Part shown: positions 42,179 through 51,088 of the stretch, in pieces
Numbering within the stretch: the stretch's first letter is position 1
How the letters are laid out: the number at the start of each line of letters is the position of its first letter
From: Paenibacillus sp. H1-7
GTDB lineage: Bacteria > Bacillota > Bacilli > Paenibacillales > NBRC-103111
NCBI RefSeq assembly: GCF_022354825.1
Contig: NZ_CP031168.1
Location: 4,217,501 to 4,281,500, forward strand
DNA length: 64,000 nt
Reading direction: 5' to 3'
Notes under the pieces: model-generated
What the model was told of the DNA's origin: nothing
Seen by the model: the letters and a program-made list of their open reading frames with translations, nothing else
The model's database searches: none
Program-made: the position numbers and the translations under genes

Positions 42179-43258
42179 GTGAGCGGCTTGCGGTATGGAA
42201 TTGTGGATAGCTTTCCAACGAGCATGGTATTGGAACGGCAGCGCTTCAACTGGAACGATTGCTATAATTCATTTGCACTTGCACTCTATGGCGCCATGAA
42301 ATACTCGAACAAATCATTGAATCTGACTCAGGCTTTGCTGTATACAGGACAGGCATTCGCGATCAATACGGATACGTTCGTAGGTCCGATGGATGTGTTT
42401 GGAGACGGTGGCTTGATAAGAGAGGCACTGGACCATCTTGGCTTCGAAATGGAAGTGCTTAACGCCAACCTCTACGGCGGGGCTTGGAACGAAGACATGG
42501 CCGAAGAGGCTTTGGATATGATCCGCGAGAGCATACAGAATGGGATCGCGGTGGTCAGCTGGAATCTGGATAATTACGAGCATGGACTCATCTACGGCTA
42601 TGATGACGAACGCCGTATTCTTAATATTCACGATATCAACAAGCGAAATGGCGGCGAGCTCAGCTACGAGGAATTCGGGCGTCGCCCGCGTAACGGCATT
42701 CCAATAGAGCCTGAATTGTTCGTGTTAGTAATCCGAAAACGAAATGAGCCGCCTCATCTCAACGTAACGCGATATACGGAGATAGAGGATGCGAGCTACC
42801 GTTCGGCCTTACGGACGGCGCTTTCCATCGCCATTCGACATATTGCCGACGAGGGTTCGGAAGGCAGCCGGCGCAAAAACGGCATTGCCGCCATCGATGC
42901 ATGGATGACAGCCTTCGAGGATGGAACCGCTCACTCCTTCTTTACCAGCTACAATTTACTTTGGATCACGTCGTCAAGGCAGTATGTGGTGCCTTTTTTC
43001 TCTCAATCGGCCATTACGCATTGTATGAGCATCCAGGATAACACCCTTCAGCAGCTGATGCTGCAAGCATCGGAGCATTACATGGCCAGCTATCGTGCCT
43101 GGATCGGGCTGCGTGAGATGTTTCCGTTTCCGAAGAGCGCGGATCCGACCGATCCTGAGCTTAAAGCGGCAGCACTAATAAGGCTCCGTGAAGCAAGGGA
43201 TGCGGAAGTAGCCGGATTGGGGACACTACGCGATATCGTAGAACATTTGGCGAAGTAG
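42179..43258 (+). CDS. BtrH/C39-like protein
   Basis: The 359-residue protein has an N-terminal papain-like domain of the BtrH/DUF4872 type, with Cys28 in FNWNDCYNSFALALYG and His135 in NYEHGLIYGYDD, a plausible Cys-His catalytic pair. A helical C-terminal region follows (about 200-355). BtrH-type enzymes transfer acyl groups in antibiotic biosynthesis and such proteins often stand near peptide-synthesis genes, but none is present here. The GTG at 42179 is 7 nt after GGAGG; the in-frame GTG at 42173 touches the RBS. Confidence 0.72.
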   Translation: MSGLRYGIVDSFPTSMVLERQRFNWNDCYNSFALALYGAMKYSNKSLNLTQALLYTGQAFAINTDTFVGPMDVFGDGGLIREALDHLGFEMEVLNANLYGGAWNEDMAEEALDMIRESIQNGIAVVSWNLDNYEHGLIYGYDDERRILNIHDINKRNGGELSYEEFGRRPRNGIPIEPELFVLVIRKRNEPPHLNVTRYTEIEDASYRSALRTALSIAIRHIADEGSEGSRRKNGIAAIDAWMTAFEDGTAHSFFTSYNLLWITSSRQYVVPFFSQSAITHCMSIQDNTLQQLMLQASEHYMASYRAWIGLREMFPFPKSADPTDPELKAAALIRLREARDAEVAGLGTLRDIVEHLAK

Positions 43259-43279
43259 ATCATGATGTGCAGTCAGGAA

Positions 43280-43305
43280 GCCATCCCGAAGGGGGTGGTT
43301 TTTTT
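43280..43305 (+). terminator. Terminator of the BtrH-like gene
   Basis: GCCATCCC (43280-43287) pairs with GGGGTGGT (43292-43299), then T6. Confidence 0.75.
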
Positions 43306-43382
43306 ATCGTTACCCTGGTTTTCACAACCTTTGAACCGAACAAGAAGAACTCGCGACTATTAAATAGGAAGGGGGGAGAGCG

Positions 43383-43517
43383 ATGGATTTCGACCGGATC
43401 TATGATGAGCACGCGGGGGCAGTGTATTCGTATCTCAAATTCAAACTGAAGGACGGCTTGTTGAAGATCAGTCCGTTAATACGTACGAAGCTCAAACCGA
43501 AAGAGCCATCCCGGTAG
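43383..43517 (+). pseudogene. N-terminal remnant of an ECF sigma factor
   Basis: GGGGGGAGAG precedes an ATG whose first 24 codons (MDFDRIYDEHAGAVYSYLKF, then KLKD) are a typical start of sigma-70 region 2 of ECF factors. After that the sequence loses all similarity and stops at codon 45. A complete ECF factor needs about 160 residues or more, so this is a deletion remnant. Flanking terminators have similar GCCATCC stems. Confidence 0.6.
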
Positions 43518-43529
43518 GATGGCGTCTTT
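43503..43529 (+). terminator. Terminator overlapping the end of the sigma remnant
   Basis: GCCATCC (43505-43511) pairs with GGATGGC (43517-43523), then GTCTTT. Confidence 0.6.
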
Positions 43530-43543
43530 GCAATGTTTGTTTA

Positions 43544-44659
43544 TTATTGAATATGAATTCGCAATCCGGGGCAAGCTTCACTCAATTGCTGTACCTGTGC
43601 TTCAATCTTGCCCTTGTCGAAGCTGCCTGCAAACAGCTCAGGCTCCGGCTTGAAAGTAATGCTGGTACCGGTCTCGTTCGACATGCCTACCGTCATAAGT
43701 CCGGTTTGTGGGATGCCGAAACGATAATCTTGCCGGTAAATGCCGCCGTCTCTCCTGATTTCCACGCTTAGCGAGCGTGATAACGCATTGACTACCGCGA
43801 TACTCATTCCTTTGTCCGCACCGGGAGCAAAGAACGATTTCATCGGATCGTTGAACAGATCGAGCTTGGTCATCACGGACTGCACCGAAGGCTGGCCAGT
43901 TTGCGGCAGCAAGCGTATCGGGATGCCTCGGCCGTTGTCCGCTACCGTCGCTCCTCCGTCATCATGCAAGTAAATGCCCAATTCCGTGCAGTAGCCCGCA
44001 CGATGCTCCTGAACCGTATTGCTGACGACCGCCCATAAGAGTTGATGAGGGTCATAGCCTTCCTTCGTGCCTTCGCCCAAGTAGTTTCCCGCCTCATTAC
44101 GCGCTTCCGTCATGTCGATGTAATCGCTGGTATCGATTAGATCCGATACGGCCGACATGAGCTGCAAAACCGGAAACCGGCGGTGAGCCGGAATCGTATA
44201 GCGGCCGCCTCGTTCTTCCTGCTTCAGCAAATCCGCACCCGTTAACGCCTTCAAGTGGTGGTACAGCTGGCCTGTCGTCCCCATATTCAAACGTTCCACC
44301 AGCTCAGTACCCGTAAACGGCTCGTTCCATACCTCAAGAAGTAAATCCAGACGCTGCTTGTGCCCAAGCGCAGACAGAACCTTCGCCGCCTTCGCTCTGT
44401 TAAGGTCCAGCAGCTCTGCGGATCCTTTCTCCTGCGGCTCGAGCCGTACCGTATGATTACCGGTACGGTAATACCCGGAGACATATATAGCGCATGAATC
44501 CGTGCCGCCCCCTTGAACAACCAATTCATTATCCGAACGATCTGCTCCCGGTACCACAGCGGGAATCTCGTCCTTACCCGCCAATGCTCGAACCATGCTC
44601 TCGATCGCTGCCATCTGTGTTCTCAATGCATCCAACTCAGCACCATAGTCACGCGTCAT
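43544..44659 (-). CDS. ArsR-type winged helix fused to a GyrB-like GHKL ATPase domain
   Basis: The 371-residue protein has a short coiled N-terminus, an unassigned segment (40-85), an ArsR-type winged helix (87-158: KVLSALGHKQRLDLLLEVWNEPFTGTELVERLNMGTTGQLYHHLKAL) and a domain (203-345) closely resembling the GyrB ATPase: AGYCTELGIYLHDDGGATVADNGRGIP, AVVNALSRSLSVEIRRDGGIYRQDYRFG and GTSITFKPEPELF. The GyrB motif FEVVDNAIDE reads WAVVSNTVQE: the catalytic Glu is Ala and the Asp is Ser, but the Mg-binding Asn is kept. The GxHGVG lid reads ADKGMS. So nucleotide binding without turnover, or another ligand, is likely. It is divergent from an amidase, with an operator between. Confidence 0.8.
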   Translation of the reverse strand: MTRDYGAELDALRTQMAAIESMVRALAGKDEIPAVVPGADRSDNELVVQGGGTDSCAIYVSGYYRTGNHTVRLEPQEKGSAELLDLNRAKAAKVLSALGHKQRLDLLLEVWNEPFTGTELVERLNMGTTGQLYHHLKALTGADLLKQEERGGRYTIPAHRRFPVLQLMSAVSDLIDTSDYIDMTEARNEAGNYLGEGTKEGYDPHQLLWAVVSNTVQEHRAGYCTELGIYLHDDGGATVADNGRGIPIRLLPQTGQPSVQSVMTKLDLFNDPMKSFFAPGADKGMSIAVVNALSRSLSVEIRRDGGIYRQDYRFGIPQTGLMTVGMSNETGTSITFKPEPELFAGSFDKGKIEAQVQQLSEACPGLRIHIQ

Positions 44660-44715
44660 TTAAACCACACTCCTTAATAGAATGATTGAAACACGCCGGA
44701 GCTATTATTAAATTA

Positions 44716-44766
44716 CGTAATTACGTGTTTACATATATTATATCGCAGATCCAATTGGTTGTAAAT
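44716..44766 (-). promoter_or_regulatory. Promoter and palindromic operator of the ArsR-GyrB-like gene
   Basis: On the minus strand TTTACA (44761-44766), 17 nt and TATAAT (44738-44743) form a strong promoter. Just downstream, at about +4 to +15, lies the perfect 12-bp palindrome ACGTAATTACGT (44716-44727). The position fits autorepression by the encoded winged-helix protein. Confidence 0.65.
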
Positions 44767-44919
44767 GGAACATGTGATTCGTCCAATTTAGTTTTCAAAT
44801 CGGTTATAAGCTTATACGAATCTACCATTTATGCATAATATAGTAATACATGGAATTATAGCAAATAGGTTTCATAGGAACATCGCCATCCATGTATGCA
44901 AACGAAAGGAGAGAGAACA

Positions 44920-46299
44920 ATGGCACGGAAATCGATTCGAGAGCTTCAGAACGGTTACTCGGATAACCGATTTACCCCTTTGGAAATAACGAAAGCCTAC
45001 CTGCATCGAATCAAAAAGAAGAAGCCGGATCTGAATTCGTTCATCACCGTTACGAAAGAGAGGGCTGTTCGTGAGGCCAAAATCGTTCAAACGAAAAAAG
45101 AGGCAGGGGAACAGACGGGTCTCTTGTTCGGCATTCCTTTGTCCCTCAAAGACAACATTGCAACCAAGGGCATTCGCACTACGAACGGTTCCTCAATTGA
45201 TTACAATAACATTCCGGATACCCATGCGGACGTGGCTCAAAGCCTGTTAAGTCAAGACTCTATCCTATTAGGCAAAAATAATATGCACGAATATGCGATC
45301 GGCATCACATCCAACAACCCGCATTACGGTCCTGTTCATAACCCTTGGAACCCGGAGTATTCACCTGGGGGGTCCAGCGGTGGGTCGGCCGCAGCGGTAG
45401 CCGCCGACTTAAGTGCTGCCTCTATAGGAACCGATACGGGAGGCTCGGTTCGGATTCCAGCAGCGTCCTGCGGAGTGATCGGATTGAAGCCGACCTACGG
45501 CAAAGTGTCCACCGCCGGAGTAACCTATATTTCGTGGACGCTCGATCATGTAGGACCATTAACCGCGACTATGTCGGATATGGCGATTATGATGGAAGCC
45601 ATGACGAGCACACCGTACAAGCCTTTCTTGAAAGAAGATATCCGCGGATTGCGGATCGGCGTTCCGACGACTTATTTTAACGAGCACATTGAGACGGAAA
45701 CATATAATCTCTACCTGCATGCATTGTATGCATTGGAAAATCTGGGAGCTGTTTTGATCGATACAGGTGTATCCTTCATCGATGGCAATCAAGATGTTAC
45801 CTTTACGATCGCAGGCGCAGAAGCCGTGTATGAGCATAGAGCTCGAATGGAATGCTGTCTGGATCAGTATGGAGCGGACGTAAGAGCTTTCCTGGAAATG
45901 TCCCAACATATTTCGGCTCTCCAGTACATCGAAGCTCTGAAGAAGAAAGAGCAATATGTGCAAAACTTCGCCCGCCTCTTCCGTGAAAGAATCGATGTGC
46001 TGGCTACTCCGACGATTCCAATAGCGGCGAGGAAGATCGGAGTGGAGGAGGTACAGTTCGGATCGTACACCGAATCGATCTTTAACGCCATGACCCGCTA
46101 TACCGGCATTTTCAATCTGGCAGGAGTTCCGGCCTTATCCATTCCGTGCGGGATTACAAGCGAGGGCTTGCCTGTAGGCCTGCAGCTGGCAGCAGGTCAC
46201 GGAAGAGAGGATTTGCTCATCCGTACAGGCTACGCTTATGAACAGAGCCATCTGAGTGATTTTTACAAGAAAAGGGATGAAATCTGCGCCGGTTATTAA
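44920..46299 (+). CDS. Amidase signature family hydrolase
   Basis: The 459-residue enzyme has the Ser-cisSer-Lys triad: Lys77 in LSLKDNI, cis-Ser152 in PGGSSGGSAAA and nucleophile Ser176 in TDTGGSVRIPAA. It could be a free amidase or a GatA paralogue; no gatB or gatC is near, so a stand-alone amidase is more likely. The ATG at 44920 follows GGAGAGAG; ATG at 44896 is an alternative. It is divergent from the ArsR-GyrB-like regulator, which may control it. Confidence 0.88.
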   Translation: MARKSIRELQNGYSDNRFTPLEITKAYLHRIKKKKPDLNSFITVTKERAVREAKIVQTKKEAGEQTGLLFGIPLSLKDNIATKGIRTTNGSSIDYNNIPDTHADVAQSLLSQDSILLGKNNMHEYAIGITSNNPHYGPVHNPWNPEYSPGGSSGGSAAAVAADLSAASIGTDTGGSVRIPAASCGVIGLKPTYGKVSTAGVTYISWTLDHVGPLTATMSDMAIMMEAMTSTPYKPFLKEDIRGLRIGVPTTYFNEHIETETYNLYLHALYALENLGAVLIDTGVSFIDGNQDVTFTIAGAEAVYEHRARMECCLDQYGADVRAFLEMSQHISALQYIEALKKKEQYVQNFARLFRERIDVLATPTIPIAARKIGVEEVQFGSYTESIFNAMTRYTGIFNLAGVPALSIPCGITSEGLPVGLQLAAGHGREDLLIRTGYAYEQSHLSDFYKKRDEICAGY

Positions 46300-46380
46300 C
46301 CGGCGTTTCTTTTATAGACGGAACATATCACATACAGGTATCAAAGGGCGGGAGGTGATCAAGTTTCAGCTCCAAGATCA

Positions 46381-46617
46381 TTGGACAATCATGTTTGTAT
46401 GCGTTTACCCGAGGAGTATTTGGAGCATCTGTACTTTCAAAAATCGCTTGATATGGTTGATGACAAACACAAGCAAGCCGGCTCTGCTCCCAACATTTCA
46501 CCGAATCATGGCAAAGCGAAGCCCTTATTGTATAAAAGCTTTGACGGGTATTTGGCCGGCAATAAAGACGTCAATACAGCTCTCAGGGAGGGGAAAAAAA
46601 TAGTAATAAAGCGCTGC
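46381..46617 (+). pseudogene. Possible C-terminal remnant of a solute-binding protein
   Basis: The frame contains LLYKSFDGYLAGNKDVNTALREGKK, which matches the very C-terminus of sugar-binding lipoproteins (compare DINTALRTAEEKANQLL at the end of the 5743-7050 protein). The upstream part is short and unlike a binding protein. There is no usable start; a GGGAGGTGATC box at 46351-46361 leads into another frame. The rest of the interval 46300-46836 holds nothing else that I can call except a terminator. Confidence 0.35.
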
Positions 46618-46641
46618 TCCAACCGTAAGGCGCATCTAGGC

Positions 46642-46669
46642 AATCTCCGCAGCTTGCGGAGATTTTTTT
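46642..46669 (+). terminator. Terminator after the binding-protein remnant
   Basis: AATCTCCGC (46642-46650) pairs with GCGGAGATT (46656-46664), then T6. Confidence 0.75.
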
Positions 46670-46836
46670 ATTGCCGGATACGTGAATCAGATTAGGATTA
46701 GGGAGACCAGCAGCAACAATAGCAATCGATAAGAAACCGCGGTATGAGGGGCATGCTAGAATAGGAACAGATCTGAAGGGGGAAGAAGAAATAAAGAGTC
46801 TTATGTACAGATAGGAGAAATCGAGAGGAGAGAACC

Positions 46837-48324
46837 ATGGACAATCCAATCCGTTCCAACGAAAATGGAGGGACCTTCGGGAGCAGGAGCAACTTTCTGG
46901 TCGTGATGATCATGATACTCGGCGTATTCGTAGCCATTCTGAATGAAACGCTTCTGAACGTAGCTCTATCCAAAATTATGGCGGACATCGGGATCGCCCC
47001 AAGCACCGCGCAATGGCTGACAACCGGCTATTTGCTTGTTATCGGTGTATTGATTCCCGTCACTGCCTTTTTAATTCAACGTTTCACAACACGAGCTTTG
47101 TTTCTATCCGCGATGGGATTATTTACGGTCGGCACATTTATTGCCGCTATTGCGCCGGGATTCGCCGCTTTGCTGTTAGGCAGAGTGCTTCAGGCTGCAG
47201 GAACCGGAATTCTGTTTCCTTTGCTGACTAACGTCGTGTTTGCGATAGTAGCCATTGAAAAGAGAGGCTCGGCCATGGGGACGATCGGTATCGTCATTAC
47301 CTTCGCTCCCGCCATAGGACCTACCTTGTCCGGAATTATCGTCGAGCATTTCAGCTGGCGTGTCCTGTTCTACAGCGTTCTTCCGATCACGCTTCTTGTC
47401 GTCGTCATTGCTTTCATGAAGCTGAAAAATGTGACGGAGACGACAAAACCGAAAGTGGATGTGCTGTCTCTGGCGCTCTCAACTCTTGGATTCGGGGGTA
47501 TTGTGTACGGCTTCAGCAGTGCAGGCGAAGGCCATGGAGGATGGACGAGCGGCAAAGTGCTGATCCCTATCGTTATCGGTGTCATAGCTCTAGCCTTGTT
47601 CACATGGAGACAGCTGACGATTTCACAGCCGCTCCTCGATTTGAGGACATTTAAGTACAACATATTCAGAATGTCGACCATGATTATGATGATTGTCATG
47701 ATGGCGATGTTCTCGGCCATGATGCTGCTGCCTATATTCCTGCAAAATGCATTGGGCTACACACCTCTTCAAGCAGGCTTGCTTATGCTGCCGGGAGGCG
47801 TTGTGATGGGTATCATGTCGCCGATTACAGGTCGGCTCTTCGATAAATTCGGCGCCAAATGGCTGGCGATTGTCGGCTTGACACTGATTGGCAACACGCT
47901 CTGGCAATTTGCCTTTTTTACGGCTTCCACCTCGTACAGCACGATTGTTGTTTTGAACACGTTATTGATGCTGGGCATATCGATGCTCATGATGCCGGTC
48001 ATGACCAACGCGCTGAACGAGCTGCCGCCGCCGTTATATCCGCACGGAACAGCTGTAATCAGCACGCTTCAGCAGGTAGCCGGAGCCGTAGGAACTGCCT
48101 TGCTGGTGACGATTATGACGAACAGCTCCGAGCAATATGCGGCACAAGCCTCGAGCACAATGGATCCGTCACAGCTGAAGATTCTTGCTTTGATCGCCGG
48201 GATGAAGAGCGCCTTCCTGCTGGCGTTCGGACTCGTTGCTCTAGCGTGGATCACTTCATTCTTCCTGAAGCGCTCGGTACCGCAGGAAGGGGACATGGAA
48301 GGGCAGCGGGCTTCGGTGCATTAA
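46837..48324 (+). CDS. MFS drug exporter, DHA2 (EmrB/QacA) family
   Basis: The 495-residue protein has about 14 hydrophobic segments. Motif D1-like LNETLLNVALSKIMADIGIAPSTAQWLTTGYLL (about 29-61) and motif C-like GTIGIVITFAPAIGPTLSGIIVEHFSWR (about 148-175) are typical of EmrB-type pumps. GAGAGGAG precedes the ATG. No regulator or EmrA partner is adjacent. Confidence 0.88.
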   Translation: MDNPIRSNENGGTFGSRSNFLVVMIMILGVFVAILNETLLNVALSKIMADIGIAPSTAQWLTTGYLLVIGVLIPVTAFLIQRFTTRALFLSAMGLFTVGTFIAAIAPGFAALLLGRVLQAAGTGILFPLLTNVVFAIVAIEKRGSAMGTIGIVITFAPAIGPTLSGIIVEHFSWRVLFYSVLPITLLVVVIAFMKLKNVTETTKPKVDVLSLALSTLGFGGIVYGFSSAGEGHGGWTSGKVLIPIVIGVIALALFTWRQLTISQPLLDLRTFKYNIFRMSTMIMMIVMMAMFSAMMLLPIFLQNALGYTPLQAGLLMLPGGVVMGIMSPITGRLFDKFGAKWLAIVGLTLIGNTLWQFAFFTASTSYSTIVVLNTLLMLGISMLMMPVMTNALNELPPPLYPHGTAVISTLQQVAGAVGTALLVTIMTNSSEQYAAQASSTMDPSQLKILALIAGMKSAFLLAFGLVALAWITSFFLKRSVPQEGDMEGQRASVH

Positions 48325-48429
48325 TTCGACATAGAGAAGCATGCGATCGTGGGTGGAGAGACGCTAAGTCCTACGTAATCCATAAGCCCGTTCGTGCCGT
48401 AGTATAGTTGAATAGAACTACAATGAAAC

Positions 48430-48466
48430 AAGCGAAGTCGGACCGGCCAGGTCCAGCTTCGCTTCT
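48430..48466. terminator. Bidirectional terminator
   Basis: AAGCGAAG (48430-48437) and GGACC (48440-48444) pair with GGTCC and CTTCGCTT (48450-48464). It separates the convergent DHA2 pump and alpha/beta hydrolase genes. Confidence 0.7.
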
Positions 48467-48478
48467 TGATGTTATGTG

Positions 48479-49363
48479 TCAATCTCTGCCGGCTTCGTAC
48501 AGCTTTTGTGCGATCTGCTTCGGATCGGTTTGCGATGTGGAGAAGTGATCTCCCCGCCCTTTGATAAGGCGGAATATTCCGAGCCGACTGGACATATGGG
48601 GATGCCAGCCATAGCCTTCAGCTTGAGGGACAGCAGTGTCCTCCGTTAAATACACATAACTTCTCGGTACCGTAAGACTGTAGAACTTTTTTAAATCCAG
48701 CTTTTCAAAGAGCGGCTTGGCCGGCTCCGGTGTGATTTTATTATACATCTGCTGGACGAAGCTGAGCGGCGCCAAATTGGCAAATGTTTCACGAAAGAGC
48801 GGAAAGGGCAGCATAATGGTATCGTCACTCGACATTTTTCTTAGCTGTTCGAAGCCTTGAAGCGCCGATGGCGGGAATTGATCGGACACCGATGCTCCGT
48901 CCTGAAGCACAAAGGCGTTCCAAAATACGAGCCGCTTGATGCGATCCGGGATTTGCTCCGCGACTTTCTGAACCAGGCTCCCGCCGAAGCTGTGGCCTAC
49001 CAGTACGATATTACGTAAATTTCTCGATGTAATATAGTCTACGATAGCCTTCGTCATCATGGCATGCGTGACCGATTTATTGGTGTCCGCACCGTGTCCC
49101 GGATATTCGGGAGCATAGACCGTATGTCCTTTTTTCTTGAGTTCGGCGGCAATGGGGTTCCAAAAGCTCGAGTCGGCCCACGACCCGTGTATCAGGACAA
49201 ACGTTAACGGCTGCTGCTGCTCTCTTGACGCCGCCTCATCACGCTGCTCCTCTTGAGGTGATGTCCAATAGGGGAAAGAAGAGGGGTATCCTTGCAGCCA
49301 ACGTGTATCCACGGGATAAGATCGAACTGGATAATAAAACCTATAAGGGGTTTGATTATGCAT
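48479..49363 (-). CDS. Alpha/beta hydrolase
   Basis: The 294-residue protein has the oxyanion motif LIHGSWADSSFW (about 57-68), the nucleophile elbow GHSFGG (Ser near 125) and a late His in GDHFSTSQ (near 273). The first 45 residues are a Pro/Tyr/Gln-rich extension without a signal peptide. It resembles esterases of the EstA or salicylate-ester hydrolase type. Substrate unknown. Confidence 0.85.
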   Translation of the reverse strand: MHNQTPYRFYYPVRSYPVDTRWLQGYPSSFPYWTSPQEEQRDEAASREQQQPLTFVLIHGSWADSSFWNPIAAELKKKGHTVYAPEYPGHGADTNKSVTHAMMTKAIVDYITSRNLRNIVLVGHSFGGSLVQKVAEQIPDRIKRLVFWNAFVLQDGASVSDQFPPSALQGFEQLRKMSSDDTIMLPFPLFRETFANLAPLSFVQQMYNKITPEPAKPLFEKLDLKKFYSLTVPRSYVYLTEDTAVPQAEGYGWHPHMSSRLGIFRLIKGRGDHFSTSQTDPKQIAQKLYEAGRD

Positions 49364-49625
49364 ATTTTCGTTCCTTTCGATGCTGAATTCTGATAATGTA
49401 CTGTATGCCCAAGGATTGCTATAGGTTCTAGCCTAGAGTGTACAATGGAGGAAATCACATCTCCGGATATCGTGCCGGCTGCAACGCGAAATCGTTCTAT
49501 TGCCTCCTATAAATCTCACGACTTTGTTCCATGCATCTCTAGAAAACGTTCATTACCGGCTGGGAGCCCGGATGTTATATTGATGAAGCGAGAAACAATC
49601 GACACAATCATTGGAGGGGTTATCC

Positions 49626-50957
49626 ATGATAAAGAAACAGACGATGGCGTTATTGACGGTCATTGCAGTATGTACGGCGGCATCGGGGTGCTCAACGGGC
49701 ACAGCGCCGGCGGAAGGAACGACAAGCCCGGCAGGCAGTACCGGGGCGAATTCGAACAAGACTGGGGAAAAAATCGTACTTACGATGTGGGGCGGCGTAC
49801 CTGCAGAATCCGGTCCTCAAGCGGTCGTTGACGCGTGGAATGCCAAGAACCCGGATATTCAGGTTAAATACGAGCGATTCGTCAACGACGACGCGGGCAA
49901 TATGAAGCTCGACACGGCATTGGCTACGGACCAGGGCGTTGACTTGTTCGTCAATTATTCCCAGACGCAGCTTCAACGGCGTATCGACGCCGGCTTTACA
50001 TTAGATCTCGGAACCTTCACGGATTATAACATCGACGAGAAGATCAATGGAGCAGGAGAGTGGAAAATCAATTCCAAGTATTACGCAATGCCTACAAGTA
50101 AAAGCCAGTTTTTCGTCTGGTTCAACAAAGAAATGCTCGATCAGGCGGGGCTAAAAATACCGGAGTCTTGGACATGGCAAGAGATGAAGACCTATGCGGA
50201 GAAGCTGAAAAGCGATAAACGGTATGGATTGGTCCAGCATTTGGAGCCTTTCCCCGATCCGTTGGACTCGGTCTCGGTCAAGTACGGTTATACGAAGCCG
50301 GACGGCAGCTCCAACATGGATCACGCCCTGTACGGCCAGTGGCTCGAAACGTTGAAATCGATGATGCAGGATGGCAGGACGACCGTTCCTTATGCCGAGC
50401 AAGTAACTTCGAAAATGCCTGTCGATACGGTATTTCTGAAGGGAGAAGCGGCGATGCTGAACGCCGGTACGTGGATATTCCGCAGCTCGAACAATATGAA
50501 GGATAATCCGAGATCGTTCAAAATCGCCTTTGCTCCCGTACCCCGGTTAGCCGAGAAGGCGGAGGATTTCGTTACGCGGGGCGGTACCGGCGACGCCATA
50601 TCTATTAATGCCAAGTCCAAGAATAGGGAGGCGGCCTGGAAATTCCTGAAATGGTATGCGGACGGAGGCATGCTCCCGATGGTACCGGGCGGAAGGTTCC
50701 CTGCTTCCAAAGCGGTGAATGCAGATGAAACGATAAAATTGCTGCTGGGCGACAATGCCGCGACATACGACCAGGAATCTCTCAAAAAAGTCCTGTTCCA
50801 GAATATACCGACTTATACGCGTTCGCTGCCGAAGCAGGTGCTCGATCTGCGCCAGGAAGAATATGAGAGCTTCTTCACCGGCAAGAAGGATCTGAAAGCG
50901 ACTCTCGACGCGATAGCCAAACGTCATAATGATTACTTGAAGCAGAACAAAAAATAA
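49626..50957 (+). CDS. Carbohydrate ABC transporter substrate-binding lipoprotein (YesO-like)
   Basis: The 443-residue protein has a lipoprotein signal (TAASGCS, Cys near 22) and a family-1 sugar-binding fold (IVLTMWGGVPAESGPQAVVDAWNAKNPDIQVKYERF ... VDLFVNYSQTQLQRRIDAG). GGAGGGG lies 6 nt before the ATG at 49626. It heads a cluster of two permeases and a YesM/YesN-type signalling pair. In B. subtilis the related yesMN-yesOPQ cluster handles rhamnogalacturonan products; the ligand here is unknown. Confidence 0.9.
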   Translation: MIKKQTMALLTVIAVCTAASGCSTGTAPAEGTTSPAGSTGANSNKTGEKIVLTMWGGVPAESGPQAVVDAWNAKNPDIQVKYERFVNDDAGNMKLDTALATDQGVDLFVNYSQTQLQRRIDAGFTLDLGTFTDYNIDEKINGAGEWKINSKYYAMPTSKSQFFVWFNKEMLDQAGLKIPESWTWQEMKTYAEKLKSDKRYGLVQHLEPFPDPLDSVSVKYGYTKPDGSSNMDHALYGQWLETLKSMMQDGRTTVPYAEQVTSKMPVDTVFLKGEAAMLNAGTWIFRSSNNMKDNPRSFKIAFAPVPRLAEKAEDFVTRGGTGDAISINAKSKNREAAWKFLKWYADGGMLPMVPGGRFPASKAVNADETIKLLLGDNAATYDQESLKKVLFQNIPTYTRSLPKQVLDLRQEEYESFFTGKKDLKATLDAIAKRHNDYLKQNKK

Positions 50958-51088
50958 TTCCGGCCGCAGGGGAGTACGGAAGCTAATGCTTGGCGGAAGG
51001 ACGGGAAGCTGGCTTCAGTTCCAGTTGTCTTTGATGGCCGGTGCGGCTCCCGCTTCCCCTGCGAACCGAATGATGGGAGCGATACGTT

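Noticed and set aside
43267..43449. 60-codon ORF overlapping the sigma remnant
   Set aside because: It crosses a terminator and is out of frame with the recognisable sigma sequence.
44920..46299. GatA subunit of the tRNA amidotransferase
   Set aside because: No gatB or gatC nearby and a private divergent regulator; a stand-alone amidase fits better.
49520..49560. cre site before the YesO-like gene (GAAAACGTTCATT)
   Set aside because: Only about 11 of 14 positions match and the conserved right half is lost.
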